From assembly GCA_001936135.1 (NCBI GenBank), contig CP012819.1, forward strand, positions 2,017,501 through 2,081,500: DNA of 64,000 bases, in the 5' to 3' direction. Origin of the DNA: Saccharomycopsis fibuligera x Saccharomycopsis cf. fibuligera. Taxonomy: Eukaryota > Ascomycota > Saccharomycetes > Ascoideales > Saccharomycopsidaceae. The notes beneath the pieces are model-generated. The model ran no database searches and was not told the DNA's origin. It saw only the letters and a list, made by a program, of their open reading frames with translations. The position numbers were made by a program, and so were the translations under genes. This document shows, piece after piece, positions 32,465 to 43,301 of this stretch (its first letter is position 1; each line of letters opens with the position of its first letter).

Positions 32465-35350
32465 TTAGGATCTTCCTACATCAAAATAATCTAATACTTT
32501 CATTCTATCGACAGCATAATGCTGCAATATAATGTCGTTTTGTCTAACTGACTTTTTCTCTTCATAGTCTGCAAAATCATATTCTTTTTTCTTGAATGGC
32601 TCACCGTTAACTAAATTCCAATCACTATAACGAGGCGTATAATCAATATTTTGTAACAATCCATACCTTGATAACTTAAGTAACTCTAGTGGACAGGTAT
32701 CCAAGTCGAAAAGATCGTTATAATCATGGTGAGCGACGTCACGGAAGCCATGAGTTGCGACGTTATCATTAGATATATGCATATGACCATGTCCATTTGA
32801 AGGTAGAACAAAAGGTGCTAAAGCTTCACCTGATCGTAAAGATAAATTTTCCTGTCTTGCCAATTGCTTTTTCTTCAAATAATTTTGCACAGCATAAAAA
32901 TTTTCATCCATAGGCTTTTCAATAGTTACTAGTGCATTGGTTAACTTATTTTCGGAATCCTCTTGCTGTTGAAGACTTTCATTTTGCCTCGATGGGCGTT
33001 GAAGTTGTTGGATTAGGCAGTCATTAGCAGCGTTGTAGGTAAATTTTAAATTTAAGTTTACGAGCTCTGAATTATGACCCGGGTTAAACACATCGAGGCC
33101 TGCTGGTATGTAATTAGCATCGTTCACGGGATAATTCTCAAACTTTATCGCAGCTCTTTTGAAGCTTTGTATTTGCTTCTCTTTGACCGAGTGTAACTTT
33201 CGCGATTTAAACCTGAGTTTTTCAAACTTGGCATTGTTTGGAAATGGTTCAAATACCTCCAAATTTCTGGAATAAAGTGCTGTCCTATAGGAAAAGAAAA
33301 ATATCAATCTAGCCAAATATACCACTTTGCGGTACAAAAAGTCATAAAGTTGATAATTAGTAAATTTGAAAGTGATTTCAATCTCTCTGAGAATCAGCTG
33401 AAACACATCAAGGTTGTTGCCCCAAGTGGTCAAATTACCAAAAAAGTTAGTCAAAAACAAGTAACTTGTTTCGTGAAATATATTATTCAACACACGAATG
33501 TAGGCCACCCAATATAAATAAAAAACTCTTTCCAAAAGAGTTAATGATTTGTATGTGAACGCTATATTAGGAACCTCAGATGGGACAATCTGCAAAAAAT
33601 CTTTCAAAATTTTGGACAATTCTTCAGGTTTATAATCAAGCACAAAGTCTTTACCAGCATAATCGCTGAGTAAACGTGTGTTTTTAAAGATATCTTCATT
33701 TGAATAGTTCTTCAATTCTTTGAACTGATTTTTTAGTTTCCATAAAAGTGTTGTGTCGTTAACATTTTTGACCGTTAAAATTTCACCAAACTCCACAAAA
33801 GAATCGTATAGTTCAATGAGTACGTTAAAATTGTAATTTGGGATATAAATTGATGTGATGCATCGTAGATAGTAAACGTGAATGAATGTTATTTTTTGGT
33901 CAAGTAAAGTAAAGTACTTGTAGATTTTGTCATTGGGAGAAGCTCTATCCATGCTCCACTTAAAACTTTCGTAAACAGGTTTGGCTAAAACTGTTGTCAA
34001 ATATTCATTTAAAGAGTCATAAAAATGTTTATAATTACAATTAAGTAGCAAATTTGAATTGACTGAAGTCAAAGTATGAGAAATTGCTAAAGTAACTGTG
34101 AAATAACAGTCCCTATCGTTCAATTTCTTCAAAGTATTCAACCTTTCAACCAAGGATTGGGACATTTCAGAAACCTTGTCACGACAGCTTTGATTATACC
34201 TTAACAAAAAAGTTTTGAAGTTTAATAGGTTTGTCATTGACTCCTCCTGATGGAAATACTTTTTGCTAGCTTGATTGTATATTGTAGCAGTAGCATAAGA
34301 AAGGGCCGATAAAAACAAAAGAAGCTGATTTTTAGAAAGTACAATGACTGCCTCGTACAAACTCCAGACAAAATCTCTATTATAAGTATCTTCTTCTCCA
34401 TATAAGTTTACAATATTTTTAAACAACTTGGGGTTTTTATCCTGAGTAATGTAGTTGTAACACAAATCATCATCGACAGTATTGCATATTTCTTTGTACT
34501 TTATAAGCTTGAAACTGGTTGGTGTATAGATGTGATCCGGAAGAGGCATCGAATTTTGCTTATTACTAATATAAACTTGCCTCAAAGATATAATTTCACT
34601 AGGTTTGACAACGTTTTGCCAATTTTTGTTGAAATCGGTGACAAGAAATAACTTTTTCTCGTTTCGTTTACTGTTCTTAGATACCCTTTCTGGTCTGATA
34701 ATAGCGGTAAGCCCATTTTTCAGCTTGAGCTTTTCCACTTTGTAGAGATAATCTCCACTAGCACTTAAAGGTAAGTCATTTTCTTCTGTATTACAGCTGG
34801 TGATGACTGCAGCTACAGTCGCTGTTGTAGATGTTGTGTGGTTTGTGACAATCTTATGCTCAGTGCTAGAGATAATAGCCCTTTCATTGATCTTACCATG
34901 GTCGTAATTACTATGCGAATTAAAAATAGCATGAGTTTCGTTGATCTTAGAGACTCTCCTCGTGGTTTGTAAAACAAAATTATTTTGATCGTAGCCACCC
35001 AGCAGCGTGATTAATGGTAAAGCCAGCTTTTTACCCAGATGTTGTAGTTCTTCTTGGATGCGCTCCTGTTGCTCCTGTTGCTCTTGTTGCTCTTGTTGCT
35101 CCTGTTGCTCCTGTTGCTTTTGCGCCCTTTTATGTTCAAGAAATGCTTCCTTGTCCTGAAGAGACATGTCCAAGAACCCACAGCGGTAATTTTTATCAAG
35201 ACAATTGAAACAGGATTCAAGCTCTTCACCACATTTTATTCTTCTTTTTTTGCAGTTAGCGCAGCCAAATTTTGAGTTCTTGTGCCTCTTTCGCTTTTTC
35301 TTAGAAATGGCTGATGAGGGAACAGCAGGGAAATTCTTGGACAACGGCAT
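32465..35350 (-). CDS. Zn2Cys6 (Gal4-type) transcription factor
   Basis: The 961-residue protein has an N-terminal binuclear zinc cluster with C30, C33, C40, C47, C50 and C57 (CANCKKRRIKC … CFNC … C), preceded by a basic stretch (KKKRKRHK). A Gln/Glu repeat (QQE units, residues about 78-95) encoded by a near-perfect 9-bp repeat follows. The remaining 800 residues are mostly helical and include the segment expected for a fungal regulatory middle domain. The cluster fits a nuclear DNA-binding activator or repressor. I cannot name an orthologue; CUG-clade genomes contain dozens of such ZCF genes. The ATG is at 35350. The upstream region is nearly 3 kb, suggesting complex control. Confidence 0.9.
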   Translation of the reverse strand: MPLSKNFPAVPSSAISKKKRKRHKNSKFGCANCKKRRIKCGEELESCFNCLDKNYRCGFLDMSLQDKEAFLEHKRAQKQQEQQEQQEQQEQQEQQERIQEELQHLGKKLALPLITLLGGYDQNNFVLQTTRRVSKINETHAIFNSHSNYDHGKINERAIISSTEHKIVTNHTTSTTATVAAVITSCNTEENDLPLSASGDYLYKVEKLKLKNGLTAIIRPERVSKNSKRNEKKLFLVTDFNKNWQNVVKPSEIISLRQVYISNKQNSMPLPDHIYTPTSFKLIKYKEICNTVDDDLCYNYITQDKNPKLFKNIVNLYGEEDTYNRDFVWSLYEAVIVLSKNQLLLFLSALSYATATIYNQASKKYFHQEESMTNLLNFKTFLLRYNQSCRDKVSEMSQSLVERLNTLKKLNDRDCYFTVTLAISHTLTSVNSNLLLNCNYKHFYDSLNEYLTTVLAKPVYESFKWSMDRASPNDKIYKYFTLLDQKITFIHVYYLRCITSIYIPNYNFNVLIELYDSFVEFGEILTVKNVNDTTLLWKLKNQFKELKNYSNEDIFKNTRLLSDYAGKDFVLDYKPEELSKILKDFLQIVPSEVPNIAFTYKSLTLLERVFYLYWVAYIRVLNNIFHETSYLFLTNFFGNLTTWGNNLDVFQLILREIEITFKFTNYQLYDFLYRKVVYLARLIFFFSYRTALYSRNLEVFEPFPNNAKFEKLRFKSRKLHSVKEKQIQSFKRAAIKFENYPVNDANYIPAGLDVFNPGHNSELVNLNLKFTYNAANDCLIQQLQRPSRQNESLQQQEDSENKLTNALVTIEKPMDENFYAVQNYLKKKQLARQENLSLRSGEALAPFVLPSNGHGHMHISNDNVATHGFRDVAHHDYNDLFDLDTCPLELLKLSRYGLLQNIDYTPRYSDWNLVNGEPFKKKEYDFADYEEKKSVRQNDIILQHYAVDRMKVLDYFDVGRS
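35063..35118. repeat. In-frame 9-bp repeat encoding Gln-Gln-Glu
   Basis: About six tandem copies of a CTCCTGTTG/CTCTTGTTG unit (plus strand) encode the QQE repeat next to the zinc cluster. The repeat is likely length-polymorphic. Confidence 0.85.
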
Positions 35351-36902
35351 CCTATGCTAAGCCTGCAATGATGGCGATAAAACAAGATATAGCAATTTAT
35401 TGTACTAAAATATAACAATTTGCAAAGAAAGACTTTCAGAAGGGCCCAGTAAGCTAGAAAATAAAAGTAGAAAAACGGACAAAAATGACACTGGCAAAGC
35501 AACTCGCGCTCTGCGGTATAATAGATTGAACCGACTTGAATAGCTTTATGACAATGCAGATGGCAGGAAGAGCGATAGGAAAAGGAGGTTATAATAAACA
35601 CAATTTCTGTTCTTCGAGAATATTGAGGCAGACTCCACATTCAAAAAGAGAAAAGAAAACAAAAAGAAAAGTAGACAAAACTCAAAACAAAAACGTAAAA
35701 AAAAATCCTACTAGAAATAAAGTTACTAATTACAGCGGCATGGTTTCTTAAAATGGCTTTCTTTTTTTTTTTTTCTTGAATAGAATTTTGTACCGTACGC
35801 CAGCCCATACTTTTGCCATAATGTTCAGTAATCGCACTACGCATAATAAAGCAGCAAAGAATGTAGAAGCAGTATTTTATTTCCTTTAATTTTGCTATGT
35901 TTTAATTCATTCCATAAAAACTAAGTAAAGTGCTTATGAGACAGTACTTCTGGACAACGTTGTGTACGATGATTTTATTCGGTTATTTATTTTACAGAAG
36001 AAAAGAAAGTAATGATGATTTTTAATACGTAGCCTGAACATATCTCCCTTTTAGTTAATTATTTGGTCTGTTATAGTATACTTACAAATGGTACTTTGCG
36101 GGCTTGAAGCTAAAGTCGAGAATAAACTAAATTCAAGGATTGATGCTCTTACGTTCAAGTGTTGTGTTTTTAGTTGAGCGTCCTTCCAGTCATATTATCA
36201 AGCCAGATTATTACATTTGATTTACTTGTGTTGCGGCTGTAGCATCAAAAATTTATCACATATTATGAAAATTAATGGCAGTTATAGTTAAAGCATAGAT
36301 AACGCAAGCTTTTCCACTCAAAATCCTTAATTTTTACATACCAGCATCACACTGCCAGTGGATGTCCAACGGCCGATAATCCGATATGATTTTAACCATT
36401 TTGTTTGATTTGAGTGTCTGTACTCTTGACATGAACAAGCGTTAATGTCCCTTCGAGGCAAAGTCAAGACTAATGTGTTTTAACTACAAGTATCCAAAAG
36501 AATAGAAAACAACGTTCTTGTTCATCTCGCTAATCCAACGAGTCGACAAACGATTTTAAAAATGATAAAAACGTGTACGACAACCCAATGCTGCCGCAAG
36601 AGTGTTTAAGAATATTTTTCATGAATGGCCTTGTGAGATCTGCCAACGCCCTTTTCCCATTGCTACACAACACATGAACCATCGCAGATCTTTTAGCCCA
36701 AGATTGATTTCTCGGGATCTTAAAAAATATTCTGTGCAAGCGCAAATCATATGCCGATGCTGCTGTTGCTGCAGCATCTGCGCAGTTGTACTTCTGCACC
36801 GCAGTACTGCAACGCTGCAGCACTGCTGAAGCACTACTCTGGGTTCGCCACATCAATGACGTTTCTGTTTTTCATTCACACTAAGTCTGTACATTGGATT
36901 TG

Positions 36903-36905
<3 letters not shown>

Positions 36906-36959
<54 letters not shown>
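36906..36959. repeat. Poly(T) run (54 nt)
   Basis: This uninterrupted T run is the longest homopolymer in the window. The length may be approximate in any assembly. Confidence 0.9.
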
Positions 36960-38088
36960 CACTATTTTCATTTTCTTATGCTCAAAAAAACCCACTTTTA
37001 CTTATTTTTGCTAACACTTTTGCCTTTCGTCATAGTAAGCTGTGTCTGGCTGCTAGTTCCAAAAGGTGCATCCAGTCTGTAAATAATATGCAATCGAATA
37101 GTAGATGTATGAATTAGCCAAGCAAAAGTAGTAAAATCAAATGCAATCAGAAGAGTCGTTGCTTCAAATTGTTTAAACATACGTGTACGTATGATTCCTT
37201 ACTGAAATAGTTGACAATTGATGGCTCTCTTATCTGTCGTTGGACAATAACGAAGGCTATCTGGACAGTACAATGCACAATCTATACCCACATCCATTCC
37301 TTATTTCCCCCACTTCCAAAGTGCTTATGTCGGGTAGTAAGTCTTTTTGTCCAACTATTGCTTGCATTTTTCTTATAAAGCTCACTAGACACTCATCATT
37401 ATAATAGTATAACTTGTGGGGCAACAGTTATCATATAAGGTTTGCCAAATGCGTCACTGATTTCTTTCCTTTTTCTTTTTTCTATCTAGAATTCGAAGAA
37501 TCTTTTTTTTTTCTTTCTTTTTTTTCTTTTTCTGTTCTTCCGTCGATTTAAGGTTTTGTACTGTTTTCCATTACGTTTTCGTTATTTTCTTTTTCTTCCC
37601 TACTGCGGCTGTGCATCTTTATGCAGGATTTGGAGTCTTTTTGTACATGTTGCAGTTTGTGTGTCTTTCCGCGACAATAGTGGCTCTGCAAAACGTTATA
37701 GTTATCTAGCATAAACAATTGTGCTATGCTCTACTTTGTATTGTGATATAACGCAAGGTTTCTGGACACAATACGAAATAATTTCGCTATAGCGCAGATA
37801 GTTGACTTTCTGCAATTGCAGGGCTTTAAAGGATTAACAAATAGTAATGTAACTTATTTACTTAATCTTTTGCTATTCAATCAATGCTCGTTCTTTTTTT
37901 TACAAGGAAGGCACTCACATGGTGCGCAAACCTAATATTATATTTTCGAGAAATCATTTCAAAATTTGTCATTTAACTGAAAGGCAGAAGATGAAGATGA
38001 GGTCTGAAGAACAAAGGTCAGGATAATCAAGCGACAAAAAACTAAATACTAAACTACTTAAAACAAAAAACAAAAAACAAAAAGCAAA

Positions 38089-38154
38089 AAATAAAAAAAT
38101 AAAAAAATAAAAAAATAAAAAAATAAAAAAATAAAAAAATAAAAAAATAAAAAA
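38089..38154. repeat. (ATAAAAAA)n minisatellite
   Basis: About eight tandem 8-bp units are preceded by AAAAAAC-type units (38063-38088). They lie 130 bp past the stop of the coiled-coil gene, in its 3' flank. Confidence 0.9.
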
Positions 38155-38285
38155 ACAGCACGCAAAGAAACAGAACGTAACAGAAAATAACAGAATAGCA
38201 AAACGAAGAAAGTATAGTGTAAACCATATAGCATTGAAAAGGAAAAAGATGTTTAGTATAATTTAAAAAGCTAGGATGCAACATA

Positions 38286-41200
38286 TCAACGTTGTCTTTT
38301 TTGCAGCGTGCTTTTTATTGTCCCCCCAAGTAAACTGAACGCCTTGGACCCCCTTTTTCCAAGTGTCTTTTTTCCCTTGCCGATATCAGCGGTGTTTGGC
38401 GGGGTTTGATCTTTCCCTGGATCATTGCTGGTCATTAAGCCGCCGCTTAACGGCAGATTCGACTCCGTTTGAGTGGAGACAGGATTTTTTTTTGCCAATC
38501 TCAATTGATCAAGAGTAATAGTAGAGTACTTTTTAACCCCTGGCGGCGAGGACTTTGGGCGCTCGTGTTTCTCCGGGGCTATTACTGGCTTAGGGGTCAA
38601 TATATTCTCGGCAACGTACTTCTGCGATGGACGGCGAGACGGCTTCCTCTCCAATTCTTCAATGTATTTTGTCAGTTCATGATCCGAAAATGTCAAGCCT
38701 TTGCGCTTTTGTGCTTTACTCAGATAATCTTTAGTCAGTTGTTCAGGTTGGTTCAAACCTTCTCTGGCCACATTTTCTTTTGGCTTATCTGCACTCCCCA
38801 GGAATGTCTCACGATGCTTAACGAATTGCAGTTGAGCTTCATCATCATCAACAGATTTCAAATTAGTATCGCCAGGCTCAAAATTTTGAGACCAAATGTT
38901 TGCCTCCGGTGTTTCCTTTTGCTTGCCTTTTCTATCAGAGGCATCAATGGCATCACTCGCAGTATTAAGGCCGCCGGCGCTGAAATTGTCTCTTTGAGTA
39001 AGCAACTCCTCCAAGTAAGTCACTTTATGACTTAGTTCGTTGATCTCTTTATTTTTTGCAATAAGCCTGTCATTGAGCGATTCAGTATGTGCTTGAATCA
39101 GCTCATCAATCAAATGTCTGTTATTGCTATTTATTAGATCAATAATTACCTCCTCTTTCAATTTGAGCTTTTCACTAATGTAATTTTCTGCCAATTTTCT
39201 ACCATTCCTATTTTGATGCGCCAAACTCGTTTTCCATTCAATTTCTGATTCAGCTTGTCTTTTTTCAATATTGGAAATTCGAGAAACTAAAAAGCTTATT
39301 TCTTCTTTTAATGCTGCAAGCCGATTGTTTGCGATTGCTTGTGGAGGCAATGGTTCATCTCTTGGACGCAGCTCAGGTCCTCTTCCACTAGAAGTTGTTT
39401 GATAGCGCTCAAATAAAGTCTCGGTTGGTGGCTCAAATAGCGAATTATGAGCATATGATGCCGGCTCCTGAGCATGACTCGGTTCTTGTGTTTGCTGTGG
39501 GGATACAAATTCTGGTTTGATATTGGTTTGCAAATCCTTAAATAAGTTTCTAGCACTTTTTTTAATATGTGCTTGACCTCTTGCACCTTGCTCACTTAGT
39601 TTTCTTTGCAGAACAGGATCCACAATAGGAGTCATTTGCTCTAAAACATCACCGGTAGACTCTTCTAAAGCTGGCGGCCCCTGAACTTGTTCTGAAGTTG
39701 GAACATGGGACCCTCGCTCAAAATCATAAGTTTCTTCTTCATCAACTAATTCGGGGCCGATTTCCTCAATTGTCGGACGAGATTCCATACCTGTTCCTGG
39801 ATCATAATAATTTGAAGATGGCTCCGCCGTAAACTCTGAACTCTTGCCCAAATCGCCAGTACTCATGTTCCTTTTGATATTCTTGGTCACTTTTATAGTT
39901 CCTGACACTCTTGGTAGCAAAGTGTGCCTATGGTTACTTGTAGATCTGCCCGTGCGATTGTGTACGGTGACAGATTTGGATGAGGATAAGGATGAGAATG
40001 GCTCACCGGCAAAATTTGCATCTCTAGTTTGGGTTAACACACGTTTGTTAGACTTAGTAATATCTTCAAAGTTATCGTTTCCATCGCCGGGGTTATTAGT
40101 TTCAGTATGCAGCGCAACATTTTTCTCACTCTTTTCGTTTTGTGGACAAGCTAAATCTGAATGCACTTTGCTGTCTGTATCTAGCACATCACCGCATTGC
40201 TGTGCATCGGCACTATAGCCAACACCAGCTTCTTTTCCAGACTTCAAATCATAAGCGTTAGTAAAATACTTGAGGTTGCTGCCACTGCGGCTGTTTCTCT
40301 TACTTTGAGACTCAATAAAGTTAAACGGTTCTTCATTTTCACCAATGTAGCAATCAACGCTTCCAAGACTAAATTCCCTGGCATGTTTTTTGAAGTTTTT
40401 GCCATTTACCCTTTCTTGCCATTCTTTAATTCCAGCGAGAGACTTTTCTTGTTTGGTAAGCATATCAGACATCTTGCTCAAATCCTGGTTTAACTTGGTC
40501 ATTTTTTGGCCTAAGTCGTTTTCAAACCTAACGGTTTGTTTCTGCATTGATGTGATGACAAGATCCATTACGGCGCTATGGTCTATGTGAGTTCTTTGCA
40601 AGTTGGGCGCCGAGGTTAAATTGATACTGGGATTGAGAATATTTTGTTTGCTACTTTCTGCCAAAAATGGCCGTTTCAGAGACATATTCCCCTCTATCTC
40701 AGCATTTCTCAGTAAGTCACCAGAAGCTGCAGCAGTTGTTAGTATTTTTTCATTGATGCCAATATTACCATCGTCAGAAATTGCTTTAGAATTGCTTGCA
40801 GATTTTTTATTTCCAATTTTGACATTTTCGATACCTTCAGTGATAATGGATTTGATAGGAAATTCTTCCAATAAATCATTAGTCATGTTTGAATTTCTGT
40901 CATTCAGCTGGCTTGCCTCATAAAGACTATCCCTTTTTGAACTATTGAGATTAAGAGTAGATCCTTCAGCACTTTTAGTATTGAAGTCATCCTCAGAATC
41001 GCTAGATGATGCAGTAGATGCTTCTGGACACGAAAGTTCTGAACCTCTTCGACCTTCATAAGTCCTGCTTTTCTGAACAATATTATTGTGATGCTCTTCC
41101 AGTTCATCACAATCGTGTTTTGAATCGCTTTCTTTGCGATAAATAGTGCTACCATGACTGATTGGTGTATCAGTATTGGTAAAAATCTCATAATGGGAAG

Positions 41201-43301
41201 CATTTGCAGTAGCGTTAGCAGTAACATTTGAGTCAGTATCATCATTACTGAAATCTTGCGGTTTTGCAGTATGATTTGTGGGTGGTTCTTTGCTAGAGTT
41301 CACTTCTATATACTCATTATTGCTTTTCTCAGTGCTGATATTTGTTTTAATGTCTCCATCTTGTCTATTAATGTTCTCATAATTATCATCACTGTAACTC
41401 GAGATAGACTGGGGAACACCGCTTTTCTTGAATGCCTGTAACCATGACAAATAAGAACTTTCCGAACCAACATAATTTTTACTTTCAGCGTTGCCGGTAC
41501 TGCTACCACCGCTATTGCTAAGTCTGCTAAAAGCATCAGCGCGGCTGACAATCAACTCCAATTTTTGCAAAAAGTTGGAATTGCGGGCCTCGATGTCTTC
41601 CAAAATATTGTTTTTAAATACTAGCAATGATGCATTAACAAGTTGACTAACATGCAGTTGATTTAATTGGCAATCACTAGCGTTGGATATCCGTTCATCG
41701 CTTTTCACCAATGAAATAGTGGATGTTAAAAATGGAGAACCATGAAAATTACCGGATCTTGTAATGTTGACAGGTCTCCCCAACTTTGGCAACGGATGGT
41801 AATTTATTGTGTTATCCCTACTTTTGTTATTTTTGCTGTCACTGCTACTGCTGTTGCTGTTATCATTATAAGCATGAGATCTGGAACTTGAATCATCGTG
41901 CTGTTCATCGAAAACATCGGCATGTTCAATGTGGATGGCTTGTGGAGTGGTATGAACACTTTCTCTTTCAGTTTTAGCCGACGGTGAAGTTGTAGTTGCT
42001 ACTACTGGTTTATTAATGAGCTTCAAGCCGCGCGAAAATTCAGTTTTCTTTTGTTTGGCACTGTACAAATCATCTAAGGTATCATAATATTGAGTATTTG
42101 TACTAGCAACTGAATTCGACCTCGACACTTTATCCGCGTTGTCTTGCTGAGCTTCATTAAAAATGGCTGTTTGATTTTCATTGTGAATTGAGTCTTCATT
42201 GTTTACAGAAACACCTTGCTTGATTTCATAAAGTTTTTTCCAGCGCTCACTTTCTGCTTCAAATTTGGAATCTACCAATTTTCTCAAAAATTCTTTTTCC
42301 GCGCTGTTTTTATCAAGATCTTTCTGATCATGATCCAGTTGGTTTTTATCCCGTTCATGAACATCTTTAAGCTCATCTATAATCGCATTAAGCAGATCAA
42401 CCTTTTTCAAAAGAGAGTCTTGTCTTTCAATCACAAAACTTTGTATTTCTTGGGTTTTTATGGTTTCTCTTTCATTGAACAGCTTTTGTAAGTTGATAAT
42501 CATTCTTTTCAAACTTTCAACCTTTTCATTCAACTCACTGTGGCTTTCCTGAATTCCCTGAGAATTTGTGAAAGCAAAATCATTATAATTGTTTTCCAAC
42601 GAGCCTAGACGATCATCCAATAGATCTACTCTAGCTGATAGGTCTTGAATTAGGGTATGAATCAGGTTACTCAAGTTCTCATTGAGTGTCTTGACTTTGC
42701 TTTCAGTTTGAATGTTAGATTGTTTTAATACGTCCACTTTAAAGCTTTTCAAGTTTTCTTCCGGATTGGCAAAGTCTTTAAAAGTCTCGTTGTACAGTCT
42801 TTGTAATGATGTGAATTGCTCCTCTAAAGATATCAACCTGTGTTCAAATTCGTAGTAAATGTCTTCTTCTTCTTCTTCTTCTTCTTCTTCTTCTTCTTCT
42901 CCATTTTCATTGCCGATTAGCATATCCCTTTTATCAAAGCTAATATTATCTTTCACTAAAGGAGTAGACGCGGTAACATTGTTACCAGATTTTTGACCTT
43001 TGTGGCCTTGATCTTCATTGAGCCTTGCTTCGAGCGATAAAATTCGACCTTTAAAATTCTGTAACTTTTTGTTCACTGATCTGTCAAACAGTTTTAGATT
43101 TTCAGTATTTGTTTCTTGAAGCAGCTTAAGTTTACCATTGAGCGTGTTCTCGTGATTTTCATTATCGTACTTGATGTCCAATTTCAAATCAAGAAGAATT
43201 TTGCTTACTTCTTGAAGAATGCTTTCTTTCAAGTCTAGGTGACTATGATTTGAGGCATTTGTGATAGCAGCAGTGTCCTGGAATCGGACTTGATCTGCCA
43301 T
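38286..43301 (-). CDS. Large coiled-coil protein of unknown function (1671 residues)
   Basis: The first ATG is at 43301 (MADQVRFQDTAAI…); the frame extends six codons further without an ATG. Residues about 20-110 and 150-390 are heptad-like coiled coil rich in Leu/Lys/Glu/Asn. They are interrupted by a pure Glu run (about 135-147) encoded by a (CTT)n repeat on the plus strand. The middle (about 400-1290) is Ser/Asn/Asp-rich and probably disordered. A second coiled coil with 'EEISFLVSRISNIEKRQAE' and 'INELSHKVTYLEELLTQRD' lies near 1340-1460. The basic C-terminus ends STLQKRQR. The layout (rod, disordered linker, rod) is like spindle-pole, bud-neck or cortical scaffold proteins, but I recognise no orthologue. 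No function is assigned. Confidence 0.85.
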   Translation of the reverse strand: MADQVRFQDTAAITNASNHSHLDLKESILQEVSKILLDLKLDIKYDNENHENTLNGKLKLLQETNTENLKLFDRSVNKKLQNFKGRILSLEARLNEDQGHKGQKSGNNVTASTPLVKDNISFDKRDMLIGNENGEEEEEEEEEEEEDIYYEFEHRLISLEEQFTSLQRLYNETFKDFANPEENLKSFKVDVLKQSNIQTESKVKTLNENLSNLIHTLIQDLSARVDLLDDRLGSLENNYNDFAFTNSQGIQESHSELNEKVESLKRMIINLQKLFNERETIKTQEIQSFVIERQDSLLKKVDLLNAIIDELKDVHERDKNQLDHDQKDLDKNSAEKEFLRKLVDSKFEAESERWKKLYEIKQGVSVNNEDSIHNENQTAIFNEAQQDNADKVSRSNSVASTNTQYYDTLDDLYSAKQKKTEFSRGLKLINKPVVATTTSPSAKTERESVHTTPQAIHIEHADVFDEQHDDSSSRSHAYNDNSNSSSSDSKNNKSRDNTINYHPLPKLGRPVNITRSGNFHGSPFLTSTISLVKSDERISNASDCQLNQLHVSQLVNASLLVFKNNILEDIEARNSNFLQKLELIVSRADAFSRLSNSGGSSTGNAESKNYVGSESSYLSWLQAFKKSGVPQSISSYSDDNYENINRQDGDIKTNISTEKSNNEYIEVNSSKEPPTNHTAKPQDFSNDDTDSNVTANATANASHYEIFTNTDTPISHGSTIYRKESDSKHDCDELEEHHNNIVQKSRTYEGRRGSELSCPEASTASSSDSEDDFNTKSAEGSTLNLNSSKRDSLYEASQLNDRNSNMTNDLLEEFPIKSIITEGIENVKIGNKKSASNSKAISDDGNIGINEKILTTAAASGDLLRNAEIEGNMSLKRPFLAESSKQNILNPSINLTSAPNLQRTHIDHSAVMDLVITSMQKQTVRFENDLGQKMTKLNQDLSKMSDMLTKQEKSLAGIKEWQERVNGKNFKKHAREFSLGSVDCYIGENEEPFNFIESQSKRNSRSGSNLKYFTNAYDLKSGKEAGVGYSADAQQCGDVLDTDSKVHSDLACPQNEKSEKNVALHTETNNPGDGNDNFEDITKSNKRVLTQTRDANFAGEPFSSLSSSKSVTVHNRTGRSTSNHRHTLLPRVSGTIKVTKNIKRNMSTGDLGKSSEFTAEPSSNYYDPGTGMESRPTIEEIGPELVDEEETYDFERGSHVPTSEQVQGPPALEESTGDVLEQMTPIVDPVLQRKLSEQGARGQAHIKKSARNLFKDLQTNIKPEFVSPQQTQEPSHAQEPASYAHNSLFEPPTETLFERYQTTSSGRGPELRPRDEPLPPQAIANNRLAALKEEISFLVSRISNIEKRQAESEIEWKTSLAHQNRNGRKLAENYISEKLKLKEEVIIDLINSNNRHLIDELIQAHTESLNDRLIAKNKEINELSHKVTYLEELLTQRDNFSAGGLNTASDAIDASDRKGKQKETPEANIWSQNFEPGDTNLKSVDDDEAQLQFVKHRETFLGSADKPKENVAREGLNQPEQLTKDYLSKAQKRKGLTFSDHELTKYIEELERKPSRRPSQKYVAENILTPKPVIAPEKHERPKSSPPGVKKYSTITLDQLRLAKKNPVSTQTESNLPLSGGLMTSNDPGKDQTPPNTADIGKGKKTLGKRGSKAFSLLGGTIKSTLQKRQR
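42858..42899. repeat. (CTT)n trinucleotide repeat encoding poly-Glu
   Basis: A pure CTT run on the plus strand lies inside the coiled-coil gene and is translated as Glu on the minus strand. It is likely length-variable. Confidence 0.9.

Larger units (their letters stand above)
35351..38285. other. Gene-free interval (2.9 kb)
   Basis: The interval lies between the start of the Zn2Cys6 gene and the stop of the coiled-coil gene. It contains a CTGCAG/GCAGT-rich patch (36751-36835) immediately followed by the longest homopolymer of the window, poly(T) at 36906-36959, and an (ATAAAAAA)n array at 38089-38154. No supportable gene was seen. Confidence 0.5.
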
